A stretch of DNA of 64,000 nucleotides, taken from the NCBI GenBank assembly GCA_036004445.1, contig DASYRL010000022.1:1-64000 (forward strand). Direction: 5' to 3'. Positions 17,225-24,322 of this stretch are shown piece after piece. Position numbers and translations under genes: made by a program. The stretch's first letter is position 1, and each line of letters begins with the position of its first letter. Source of the DNA: DASXUC01 sp036004445 (lineage in GTDB: Bacteria; Sysuimicrobiota; Sysuimicrobiia; Sysuimicrobiales; Kaftiobacteriaceae). The notes under the pieces were generated by a model that worked only from the letters and a program-made list of their open reading frames with translations, searched no databases and was not told the origin of the DNA.

Positions 17225-17697
17225 CGCGCGCCTCCGCCGTCGATCACGACCAGGTGCCCGACCATCCGGTCGTGGTCCGGCGCGCACGTCGCCGTCGCCG
17301 GATCATAGGGCAGGTAGCAGCGGTAGGTGAAGATGCCGGGTGTGTCCGCCACAAACGTCAGGACTTCCGAGGAGTGCTCTCCCCCCGTCAGCGGGCCCGT
17401 CCGGACGTCATAGCCCACGACCTCGATCGCGTGGCGGTAGAACGATTGGTTGATGACCCGAAGGCGGATGGTGTCGCCGCGCCGGGCCACCAGAAGCTGA
17501 GGGTGGTACAGATGGCTCAGCGCCGGCCCGCCGATCGACCCCTCACCGGTGATGAGCAGCGAGAAGTCCATCGCCGCCGGCGGCGCGGGCGGGGAGGCGG
17601 CGGGCGCGAGGATCACCAGCAGGCCCAGCGCGATGGCCACGAGAGAGAGGGTCAGCGCAATTCCTGCCACGACGGACTTGGAGCCGTTCATCGCCAC
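17221..17697 (-). CDS. Membrane-anchored cupredoxin with stretched CuA-like loop (copy A1)
   Basis: 158 residues: an N-terminal membrane helix (about 8-33), then a cupredoxin domain outside. Likely ligands are His89, Cys127, Cys138, His142 and Met145. The loop reads C-x10-C-x3-H-x2-M, that is the CuA pattern C-x3-C-x3-H-x2-M with seven extra residues between the cysteines (LPYDP is constant). Three paralogues in this window share it. It overlaps the Fe-S gene by 4 bases and follows copy B1 by 2 bases. The copper nuclearity cannot be told from sequence; a disulfide instead of a second thiolate ligand is also possible. Confidence 0.8.
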   Translation of the reverse strand: MAMNGSKSVVAGIALTLSLVAIALGLLVILAPAASPPAPPAAMDFSLLITGEGSIGGPALSHLYHPQLLVARRGDTIRLRVINQSFYRHAIEVVGYDVRTGPLTGGEHSSEVLTFVADTPGIFTYRCYLPYDPATATCAPDHDRMVGHLVVIDGGGAR

Positions 17698-17699
17698 AC

Positions 17700-18158
17700 C
17701 TATTCCGTCACGATGAGATATCCCAGCATCACGTCATGGTCGGGAGTACAGTGCCCCGCGGCGGGGTCGTACGGCAGAATGCACCGGTACGCGAAGACCC
17801 CACTGCGCTCGGCGACAAAGCGCAGGCGGTCGGTGCTGCCGGGGGTGAGGACTTTGGTCCGTAGGTTGTAGCCGGTCAGCTCGAGCTGATGGCTGACCTT
17901 GTCTGGGTTGCCGACGGCAAGGTCGACCGTGTCACCCTGGCGCACGACCAGCATCGTCGGATACCAGCGGTGGGCGGCCATCCCCTGTCCGCTGAACGTG
18001 GCCACCACCATCGAGAGTTTGAGCATCGCCGGCGACCGGGCCGGGTTTGAGGTGACCGCCGTGGTCGCCCGGCGGGCGTAGGCAACCCCGCCGACCGCAA
18101 GCGCGACCGCGGCGACGACCAGGGCGAAGTAGCCGATCCCGTTGCTGCGCCGTTCCAT
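17700..18158 (-). CDS. Membrane-anchored cupredoxin with stretched CuA-like loop (copy B1)
   Basis: 152 residues, N-terminal membrane helix about 8-28. Predicted ligands His90, Cys126, Cys137, His141 and Met144 in C-x10-C-x3-H-x2-M. Compared with copy A1 it has a distinct body (VVATFSGQGMAAHRWYP, GNPDKVSHQLELTGYN) that is nearly the same in copy B2, so A and B types are separate subfamilies. First gene of the seven-gene NrfD operon, with its own promoter upstream. Confidence 0.8.
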   Translation of the reverse strand: MERRSNGIGYFALVVAAVALAVGGVAYARRATTAVTSNPARSPAMLKLSMVVATFSGQGMAAHRWYPTMLVVRQGDTVDLAVGNPDKVSHQLELTGYNLRTKVLTPGSTDRLRFVAERSGVFAYRCILPYDPAAGHCTPDHDVMLGYLIVTE

Positions 18159-18190
18159 GCCGCACCCCGTGTGCCGATCCTGCTGCCCTC

Positions 18191-18220
18191 ACGGTACGAT
18201 GGAGCACGCACGCCTCACAA
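18191..18220 (-). promoter_or_regulatory. Sigma-70-type promoter of the NrfD-cupredoxin operon
   Basis: On the minus strand TTGTGA (18220-18215), 18 bases, then TACCGT (18196-18191), with the B1 ATG about 33 bases below. The stretch after the -10 (GAGGGCA) recurs at the matching place before the copy B2 operon near 21670, where TAGAGT is the -10-like box. Confidence 0.5.
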
Positions 18221-18289
18221 CACGCGGGCGGGTGGTCTTCCGGGCAGACACCTACCCGGGAAGGTAGGCAGAGGTTCTGGCGGGACGGA

Positions 18290-18958
18290 TCACTCGGAGG
18301 ATTCGGCGGGGGGAGTCGGGGGGAGCGGCCACGCCTTGCGCGCGGCGTAGGCAATCACCTCGCCGCGGCTGCGCAGATGCAGCTTGTCGAGGATATTCTT
18401 CATGTGGAACTTCACCGTATTCTCAGATATGAACAGGGCCGCCGCGACTTCCCGGTTGGTGGCTCCGCGGCTCACGGCGCGCAGCACGTCCTGCTCGCGC
18501 TCGGTCAGTTCGTCCCGCGGGCCGGCATCTGCCGGCGCGGGCCGCTGGCGGCTGAACTCCTCAAGAATTCTCCCGGCGAGCACGCGCGAGATGGGCGCCT
18601 CACCGCGATCGATCCCGCCCAGCAGGTCGAAGAACTCTTTCGCCTGGAGGTCTTTCAGCAGATACCCCTGCGCGCCGCTCTTGATGGCCTCGAAGAGCAT
18701 GCGGTCATCGTCGGAGACCGTCAGCATGACGATCTTGATCTCGGGCGCCTGGGCTTTGATCAGCCGCGTGGCCTCCAATCCCGTCATCGTCGGCATCGTG
18801 ATGTCCATCAGCACCACGTCCGGCCGCAGCCGTACGGCGGCCTCGACGGCCTCCCGGCCGTCGCCGGCCTCCCCGACGACCTGCGTCCCTCGCGCTTCGA
18901 GGAGACTGCGCACACCGTCGCGGAAGAGCGGATGATCGTCAGCCAGCAGCACGCGCAC
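18290..18958 (-). CDS. NarL/LuxR-type response regulator
   Basis: 222 residues. Receiver domain (1-120) with the phospho-acceptor Asp in VLMDITMPTMTG and Lys in switch position; LuxR-type helix-turn-helix at the C-terminus (about 150-210: LTEREQDVLRAVSRGATNREVAA, then SENTVKFHMKNILDKL). It overlaps the histidine kinase gene by 20 bases, so the two form a pair. By position it probably controls the flanking cupredoxin and NrfD operons. Confidence 0.92.
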   Translation of the reverse strand: MRVLLADDHPLFRDGVRSLLEARGTQVVGEAGDGREAVEAAVRLRPDVVLMDITMPTMTGLEATRLIKAQAPEIKIVMLTVSDDDRMLFEAIKSGAQGYLLKDLQAKEFFDLLGGIDRGEAPISRVLAGRILEEFSRQRPAPADAGPRDELTEREQDVLRAVSRGATNREVAAALFISENTVKFHMKNILDKLHLRSRGEVIAYAARKAWPLPPTPPAESSE

Positions 18959-20699
18959 GGGCGTCCCTCCCCTCCGGCCCCAGGCGGACCTGCACCTCGG
19001 TCCCTCCCCCCGCCCGGGAGCTGATGGTCAACGTCCCGCCGACTGCCTCGGCCCGCTCCCGCATCGTCTGCAGGCCGAATCCGAACCGGTGCCCCGTAGA
19101 CCGGTCGGTAAACGGGAAACCCACGCCGTCATCCGCGATGGTGACCAGCGCGGCGCCGCCGTCAGTGGACAGGTGCACCAGCGCCGACCGGGCCCCGGCG
19201 TGCTTCCGGATGTTCGTCAAGGCTTCCTGGATGATGCGGAGGAGATGCAGTTCGGCCGTCGCGGAAAAGGCATAGCGGGCAGGGTCGCCATCGACCTCGA
19301 CGCGCACATCGACCCCGCTGAGCGCGGCGAACCGGTCCGCGTACTCGGTGACCACGGGGACCAACTGCCCGCCGGACCCGGTCGTGGCACGCAGGCCGAG
19401 GATCGCCTCGCGCAGATCCCGGTAGACGCCGCGGGCAGCCAGCTCGAGTTGGGTGAGCTGGGTCTGAGCTTCTGCGACGCGTCCCGTTTCCAGCAGCGCG
19501 GTCACGGCCTGCGCCTTCGTGTTCACGTAGCCCAACACCTGACCGACGCTGTCGTGCATCTCGCGGGCGATGCGCTCGCGTTCTTCGACCACCGCCACCG
19601 ACTGCAGGCGCTCCTGGAGCTGGGCGTTCTCGTCCAACGAACGCCGGAGTTGCTGGCGCATGGTTTCAAAGCTGCGGGCCAGCGAACCGATCTCATCCCC
19701 CCGGCGGACATCGATCCGGTATTCGAGGTCACCCTCGGCGATGCGTTCCGACGCCGCCCTCAGCATCGCCAGGGGGGCGGCGACCGCGCTCGTGTCGATC
19801 CACGCAAACAAGACCGCGGCGACGAGGACAATGAGTTCAAACGCAATCACACGATCTCGCAGGCGCCGAATCGGACCAAACGTTTCGTCCTCGGTCTGTC
19901 CGATCCCGAGCCCCCACGGGACCGTCGCGACGGGGGCGAACGCCATGACGTGCATCTCGCTGGGCACGCCCGGGCCGTGATTCTCCCTGGCCGACCCGAC
20001 GATCGGACGGCCGCCCGCAATAAACCGGGCAAAGAAGTCCGGGTGCTCATTGCGCGTGAACAACTCGTCTTCGTCGGTGCTGGCCAGGACCCGACCATCG
20101 CGGGCGACGATCGCAGCATGACCGCTCGCGCCCTGAATGACGCCGGAGATGAAGGCAAGCAGGGTCGGCTCCGACAGGTCGATGACTCCGCCGGCGGCGG
20201 CGACGATGTCCCCCGACGCGACGATCGGCACGACCAGGAACACGATCGGGTGCCCGTCCACACTGCGCTCGATCCCGCTGCTCTGCGGTTTCCGCGTTCG
20301 GAAAACGGCAGCGAGGGTCGGGCTGTTGACGAGGACCGGGGTTCGCAGGCTCGACGCCGGGGCCGGCGCCAGAACCGTGCCGACCCGGTCTGCGAGAAAC
20401 AGGCCGCCGGAAAACAGAGATGCCGGTCCGGAACGGATCGTGAATTCCCTCTGGAGGGCCTGCGGGGACCTCAGGCTCCAGACCGCGCCAAGTTGGAGGC
20501 TGATCTGGTCCAACCGCGACCATCCCTGGGCCAGCTGCCGGCCGAGGTGGTGCGCCATCGCCCGCGTGAGAGACAGGCGCTCATCGAGCACCTGGTCGGT
20601 CGCCGCACGGACCATGCCCAGGCCCATCACGCCCAGGGGAATCGTGGCAATCAGCAGGCCGATTGCCACCAGCAGCATGATGCGATTGCGGAGGCTCAT
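18939..20699 (-). CDS. NarX-type sensor histidine kinase
   Basis: 586 residues. N-terminal helix (about 7-30), an extracytoplasmic Cache-like sensor (about 35-270), second helix, HAMP (about 290-345, ending RRGDEIGSLARSFETMR), a coiled coil, the HisKA_3 dimer segment ERERIAREMHDSVGQVLGY with the phospho-His, and a C-terminal HATPase (DDGVGFPF, G-F-G-L-x-TMRERAEAVGG). HisKA_3 kinases pair with NarL-type regulators such as the overlapping gene. The ligand is unknown; the sensor faces the same compartment as the cupredoxins. Start ATG lies 5 bases after the A2 stop. Confidence 0.9.
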   Translation of the reverse strand: MSLRNRIMLLVAIGLLIATIPLGVMGLGMVRAATDQVLDERLSLTRAMAHHLGRQLAQGWSRLDQISLQLGAVWSLRSPQALQREFTIRSGPASLFSGGLFLADRVGTVLAPAPASSLRTPVLVNSPTLAAVFRTRKPQSSGIERSVDGHPIVFLVVPIVASGDIVAAAGGVIDLSEPTLLAFISGVIQGASGHAAIVARDGRVLASTDEDELFTRNEHPDFFARFIAGGRPIVGSARENHGPGVPSEMHVMAFAPVATVPWGLGIGQTEDETFGPIRRLRDRVIAFELIVLVAAVLFAWIDTSAVAAPLAMLRAASERIAEGDLEYRIDVRRGDEIGSLARSFETMRQQLRRSLDENAQLQERLQSVAVVEERERIAREMHDSVGQVLGYVNTKAQAVTALLETGRVAEAQTQLTQLELAARGVYRDLREAILGLRATTGSGGQLVPVVTEYADRFAALSGVDVRVEVDGDPARYAFSATAELHLLRIIQEALTNIRKHAGARSALVHLSTDGGAALVTIADDGVGFPFTDRSTGHRFGFGLQTMRERAEAVGGTLTISSRAGGGTEVQVRLGPEGRDARARAAG

Positions 20700-20704
20700 C
20701 TCGC

Positions 20705-21172
20705 TCAGCGCGAGGGCGCGTCGAGGACGACCAGATGGCCAACCATCCTGTCATGGTCCGGCGAGCATGTCCCGGTGGCCGGATCGTAGGGCAGACCGCA
20801 GCGGTAGACGAAGATGCCGGGTTTGTCGGCGACGAATGTGAGGACCCCAGAGGCGCGCTCGCCGCCCTCCAACGGCCCCGTGCTCACCCCGTACTCGGGA
20901 ATCTCGATACTGTGGCGGAAGAAGGACTGGTTGATCGCCCGCAGGCGGACGGTGTCGCCCCGCCGCGCGACGAGCAACTGTGGGTCAAACAGGTGGCTGA
21001 CCGACGGACCGCCGATGGGCCCTTCGGTCGTGATCAACATGGAGAGATCGATCGTCGCGACGGCCGGCGGCGGGACTGGGAGCGGTGGTGCCAGCAGGAC
21101 CAGCAGGCTGAGGGCGATGGCCGACGCGGAGACGAGCAGCGAAATTCCGGTTGCCGACTGGCTGCCCTCCAT
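20705..21172 (-). CDS. Membrane-anchored cupredoxin with stretched CuA-like loop (copy A2)
   Basis: 155 residues, N-terminal helix about 8-30. Predicted ligands His87, Cys125, Cys136, His140 and Met143, C-x10-C-x3-H-x2-M. Closely similar to copy A1 across the domain (SHLFDPQLLVARRGDTVRL, RMVGHLVVLD). Lies 5 bases ahead of the sensor kinase gene and 7 after copy B2, so sensor and cupredoxins are co-expressed. Confidence 0.8.
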   Translation of the reverse strand: MEGSQSATGISLLVSASAIALSLLVLLAPPLPVPPPAVATIDLSMLITTEGPIGGPSVSHLFDPQLLVARRGDTVRLRAINQSFFRHSIEIPEYGVSTGPLEGGERASGVLTFVADKPGIFVYRCGLPYDPATGTCSPDHDRMVGHLVVLDAPSR

Positions 21173-21179
21173 CGCCGCG

Positions 21180-21632
21180 TTACTCCGTCACGATGAGATA
21201 CCCGCGCATCAGCTCATGGTCAGGCGTGCAGTTGCCCTTCGCCGGATCGTACGGCAGGATGCAGTGGTAGAGGAGGACGCCGTCCCGGTCTGCCACGAAG
21301 CGAAGGTCGTCGGTACTGCCCGGCGTCAAGACCTTGGTCTTCAGCCCGTAGCCGGTAATCTCCAATCGGTGGGAGACCTTATCCGGATTCCCCACGGCCA
21401 GGTCGACCACGTCGCCTTTTCGCACAACCAGCATCGTGGGGAACCAACGATGTGCGGCCATCCCTTGCCCGCTGAAGGTCGCGACCACCATCGACAGTGT
21501 GAGGGTAGCCGGGGCCCGAGCCGGAATCGGGGGAGCCGTCGCCCGGCGCGCGTAGGCGATGACGCTGATTGCCAGGGCCAGAATCGAGATCAGTACCGCG
21601 AAGAGTACCGTCGCATTGCCGCGCCGGTCCAT
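21180..21632 (-). CDS. Membrane-anchored cupredoxin with stretched CuA-like loop (copy B2)
   Basis: 150 residues, N-terminal helix about 8-28. Predicted ligands His88, Cys124, Cys135, His139 and Met142 in C-x10-C-x3-H-x2-M. Close paralogue of copy B1 (SMVVATFSGQGMAAHRW shared). It opens the B2-A2-kinase-regulator operon. Gene order B then A is the same in both operons, which points to duplication of the pair. Confidence 0.8.
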   Translation of the reverse strand: MDRRGNATVLFAVLISILALAISVIAYARRATAPPIPARAPATLTLSMVVATFSGQGMAAHRWFPTMLVVRKGDVVDLAVGNPDKVSHRLEITGYGLKTKVLTPGSTDDLRFVADRDGVLLYHCILPYDPAKGNCTPDHELMRGYLIVTE

Positions 21633-21859
21633 GTCGTCATCTCCCCCGCCCGGTCGTGGTGCCCGTTGCCCTCACTCTATCGGTGCGCTTTGTACCCAGG
21701 CCATCGGGCCGCGGCCTTATTCGGGCCTCAGGCGGGGACCGAGGTACAAATGGGCCCTCCGTCTTATGGGCGTGGTTCGGACGGATGGCTATCCTGACCG
21801 TGGGAAAAGGACAGAGCGCACAGAGTCAGCACCAGCGCTCACCCGAGGAGGACGAGATA
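21633..21859. promoter_or_regulatory. Divergent promoter region with GGTACAAA inverted sites
   Basis: 227 bases between the B2 operon (minus) and the doxX-cox operon (plus). TTTGTACC at 21689-21696 and GGTACAAA at 21743-21750 form a widely spaced inverted pair, one half-site facing each operon. They could be binding sites for the NarL-type regulator or another factor. A TATCCT box near 21789 may be a -10 for the plus strand; no good -35 box goes with it, which would fit activator dependence. Confidence 0.4.
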
Positions 21860-22444
21860 ATGGCAAGGGAAGCCGTCAAGACAGCCGAGTTCTACGGCGA
21901 TCCGCCGGTGGCGCGCGTCTTGTTCAACACCACCAGGTTCGCCTGGCTGTGGGCCATCATCCGGATCTGGCTGGGCTACCAGTGGATCGACGCGGCCCGG
22001 CACAAGATCGGTGAAGCGGCGTGGACCGGAGGCGGTACCGCCCTGCGAGCGTACTGGGAGCGCGCGGTCGCGATTCCACAGCCGCCCGCGCGGCCGGCGA
22101 TTGCGTTTGACTGGTACCGGACCTTTCTCCAGTACCTGCTGGACATCCAAGCGTACACCTGGTTCGCGAAGATCGTCGCCTACGGTGAACTGCTGGTGGG
22201 AATCGCGCTCATCGTGGGCGCGTTTGTGGGGATCGCCGCACTCTTCGGCGCGGTGATGAACTGGAACTTCATGATGGCGGGATCGGCGAGCACTAACCCG
22301 ATGCTCTTCATCACGGCCGTCCTGTTGATCCTGGCCTGGAAGGTTGCCGGGTTCTACGGGCTGGATCGCGTCCTGCTGCCGCTCCTCGGCACGCCGTGGA
22401 AGCCGGGCCGGGTGTTCAACGGGAAGCTGGTGACAACGGCGTAA
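21860..22444 (+). CDS. DoxX/DoxD-family membrane protein
   Basis: 194 residues with about four membrane helices. The DoxX pattern is visible: an N-terminal ARVLFNTTRFAWLWAIIRIWLGYQW and the later GELLVGIALIVGAF plus MNWNFMMAGSAS. Some members (DoxD) are the small subunit of thiosulfate:quinone oxidoreductase, but no DoxA partner is visible here, so that role is not claimed. Start ATG at 21860 has GAGGAGG upstream; the longer open frame begins in the promoter region. First gene of the oxidase operon. Confidence 0.85.
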   Translation: MAREAVKTAEFYGDPPVARVLFNTTRFAWLWAIIRIWLGYQWIDAARHKIGEAAWTGGGTALRAYWERAVAIPQPPARPAIAFDWYRTFLQYLLDIQAYTWFAKIVAYGELLVGIALIVGAFVGIAALFGAVMNWNFMMAGSASTNPMLFITAVLLILAWKVAGFYGLDRVLLPLLGTPWKPGRVFNGKLVTTA

Positions 22445-22454
22445 GGAGGGCCTC

Positions 22455-22967
22455 ATGAGCATCAGCCTGAGAGAATTGTGGACGGTGTTGCATGGCCTCG
22501 TGTTTGGTTCGGCGTTCCTCCTCGCCTTTGCCGGCGGGGTGGCGGGACTGTACAGCCTGAGGCCTGAGTGGGTCACGGTGCAGGGAGTCCGGGAACGCCT
22601 GACCCGCCTGTTAGCCGGCACCTGGATCATGGCCATCGTGGCCTGGATCACGGTCGTCAGCGGCACGTACATCGTCTACCCCTGGTACCGGGCGCAGGGG
22701 CCGGAGAGTGCGCGCTCGGTGCTGCTCGCCAGCGAGACGACGCGGGCCTGGCATACGTTCGGGATGGAATGGAAAGAGCACATCGGGTGGTTTGCACCCA
22801 TCCTGGCTACCGCCGTGGCGTATATCGTCACCCGTTATGGGCCTGAACTAGCCCGGAACGACAGACTGCGCCGGGCGACGCTGTGGGTGTTCGTCTTTGC
22901 CTTCACTGCGGCCGGCATTGCCGGACTCTTTGGGGCGTTCCTGAACAAGGTCGCTCCCGTCCGTTAG
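22455..22967 (+). CDS. Membrane protein with conserved-looking histidines
   Basis: 170 residues, four membrane helices (about 10-30, 52-72, 98-125, 132-160). Histidines occur at helix edges (VLHGLVFG; TRAWHTFGMEWKEHIGWF) where they could bind heme or metal, but no family motif was recognised. It lies between doxX (10-base gap) and another small membrane gene in the cox operon; an accessory role in the oxidase chain is plausible only from context. Confidence 0.7.
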   Translation: MSISLRELWTVLHGLVFGSAFLLAFAGGVAGLYSLRPEWVTVQGVRERLTRLLAGTWIMAIVAWITVVSGTYIVYPWYRAQGPESARSVLLASETTRAWHTFGMEWKEHIGWFAPILATAVAYIVTRYGPELARNDRLRRATLWVFVFAFTAAGIAGLFGAFLNKVAPVR

Positions 22968-22980
22968 GAGGAAGAAACCG

Positions 22981-23316
22981 ATGGCAACCCAAGTGACAGC
23001 CAAACCCACGGGACCGGCCGCCGCGGCCTTGATTTCAGCCGGAATCGGCACATTTGCGGTCGGTGCGCTCACGTCCCTCGCGGAAGCCTCCGCAGGATTG
23101 AAGGACTCATTGAACTTCTACAATCCGGCCGGACCCCTGTCGGGAAAAACCGGCGTGGCGATCATGATCTGGCTCGCCGCATGGATCATCCTGCACAGTG
23201 CGTGGAAGACTCGCAATCCGGACATCGGACGCATTTTCACCTGGACGCTGGTGTTGATCGGACTCGGCTTCCTCCTGACGTTTCCGCCGATCTTCGAAGC
23301 CTTCGCCCGCGAATAA
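22981..23316 (+). CDS. Small three-helix membrane protein
   Basis: 111 residues, three predicted helices (about 14-36, 58-76, 83-104), preceded by AGGAGGAA. Family not recognised. Its place in front of coxB and behind the 170-residue membrane protein (13-base gap) suggests an accessory protein of the oxidase operon. Confidence 0.65.
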   Translation: MATQVTAKPTGPAAAALISAGIGTFAVGALTSLAEASAGLKDSLNFYNPAGPLSGKTGVAIMIWLAAWIILHSAWKTRNPDIGRIFTWTLVLIGLGFLLTFPPIFEAFARE

Positions 23317-23429
23317 CGCACAAAACACACATTGCACGCCTAGAGGGCCGGGATAGCTGGTCCGGCCCTCTCTCGTCTGTCGGATCCCTCGCAGGAGTCC
23401 CGCCGATCGCGGAAAAATACGAAGGAATA

Positions 23430-24266
23430 ATGGCCGAACTTCCCCCGCCAACCGAATCCCAACAGGTGGGCAGGCGTCTGGGGCTTCTCATCCTCGCGAT
23501 GGTGCTCGTCGGCGGCGTCGGCTCGTTCCTGTGGGCGACGCGCGTCTGGTGGCTGCCTCCGGTGGCTTCGCAGCAAGGCATCGAGGTCGACCGGCTGTTC
23601 ACGATCACCCTCATTGTCACCGGCCTCGCCTTCATCGTCGTGCACCTCGCCCTGGGCGTGTTCGCCTGGCGCTACGCTGACCGGGGCCAGCCGACCCAGC
23701 GGGCCTTCTACTGGCACGACAACCGCACCTTAGAACTCACGTGGACGCTGGTGCCGGCCGCCGTGCTGGTCACGCTGATCTCCATGGGCGCGCTGGTGTG
23801 GACGCGGGTGCACAGCGCGCCGCCGGTTGGGGCGATGATGGTGGACGTCCGCGCGCTGCAGTTCGGCTGGATGTTCCGCTATCCGGGTCCGGATGGAACG
23901 TTCGGGAAGGCCGGTACCGAACACGTCAACCCGGGTTCGAACCCGTTCGGGGTCGATCCCGCCGACCCGGCAGGCGCGGACGACATCGTCACCAAGGAGC
24001 TGCACATTGTCCTGGGTGAGCCGGTCGTGGTACGGATGACGTCCCACGACGTCATCCACAGTTTCTTCCTCCCGAATTTTCGCGTGAAGCAGGACGTCGT
24101 GCCCGGGATGTTCACGACAGTTTGGTTCGTCCCCACGGCGTCGGGGAAGTTCGAGATTGCCTGCGCCGAGTTATGCGGGGTGGGCCATTACATCATGCGC
24201 AACACCGTCACGGTCGAACCGACCAGGGCGGCCTTCGAGGCATGGCTGGCCCAACAGAAGAAGTGA
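23430..24266 (+). CDS. coxB: Cytochrome c oxidase subunit II (CuA)
   Basis: 278 residues from the ATG at 23430 (GAAGGA upstream; the longer open frame starts inside the previous gene). Two N-terminal helices, then a periplasmic cupredoxin domain with a canonical CuA site: His of HDVIHSFFLPNF and CAELCGVGHYIM (C-x3-C-x3-H-x2-M). It takes electrons from a soluble or anchored donor and passes them to subunit I. No fused cytochrome c domain is present, so a cupredoxin could be the donor here. Confidence 0.95.
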   Translation: MAELPPPTESQQVGRRLGLLILAMVLVGGVGSFLWATRVWWLPPVASQQGIEVDRLFTITLIVTGLAFIVVHLALGVFAWRYADRGQPTQRAFYWHDNRTLELTWTLVPAAVLVTLISMGALVWTRVHSAPPVGAMMVDVRALQFGWMFRYPGPDGTFGKAGTEHVNPGSNPFGVDPADPAGADDIVTKELHIVLGEPVVVRMTSHDVIHSFFLPNFRVKQDVVPGMFTTVWFVPTASGKFEIACAELCGVGHYIMRNTVTVEPTRAAFEAWLAQQKK

Positions 24267-24267
24267 C

Positions 24268-24297
24268 GGGAACGCGGGAACGCGGGAACGCGGGAAC
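24268..24297. repeat. Tandem repeat GGGAACGC, four copies
   Basis: Three full 8-base units GGGAACGC and a fourth GGGAAC, starting 1 base after the coxB stop and lying before coxA. Related in core (GGGAAC) to the tracts at 6394, 33606, 34436, 37735 and 51464. Confidence 0.85.
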
Positions 24298-24322
24298 AAG
24301 ACCGAAGAGGGGCGTGCAGTAG

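Noticed and set aside
13966..18158. Calling the operon alternative complex III
   Set aside because: ActA, ActD, ActE, ActF and the large part of ActB are not present, so the name would claim too much.
21860..22444. Thiosulfate:quinone oxidoreductase assignment for DoxX
   Set aside because: No DoxA gene is nearby and DoxX proteins have many roles.
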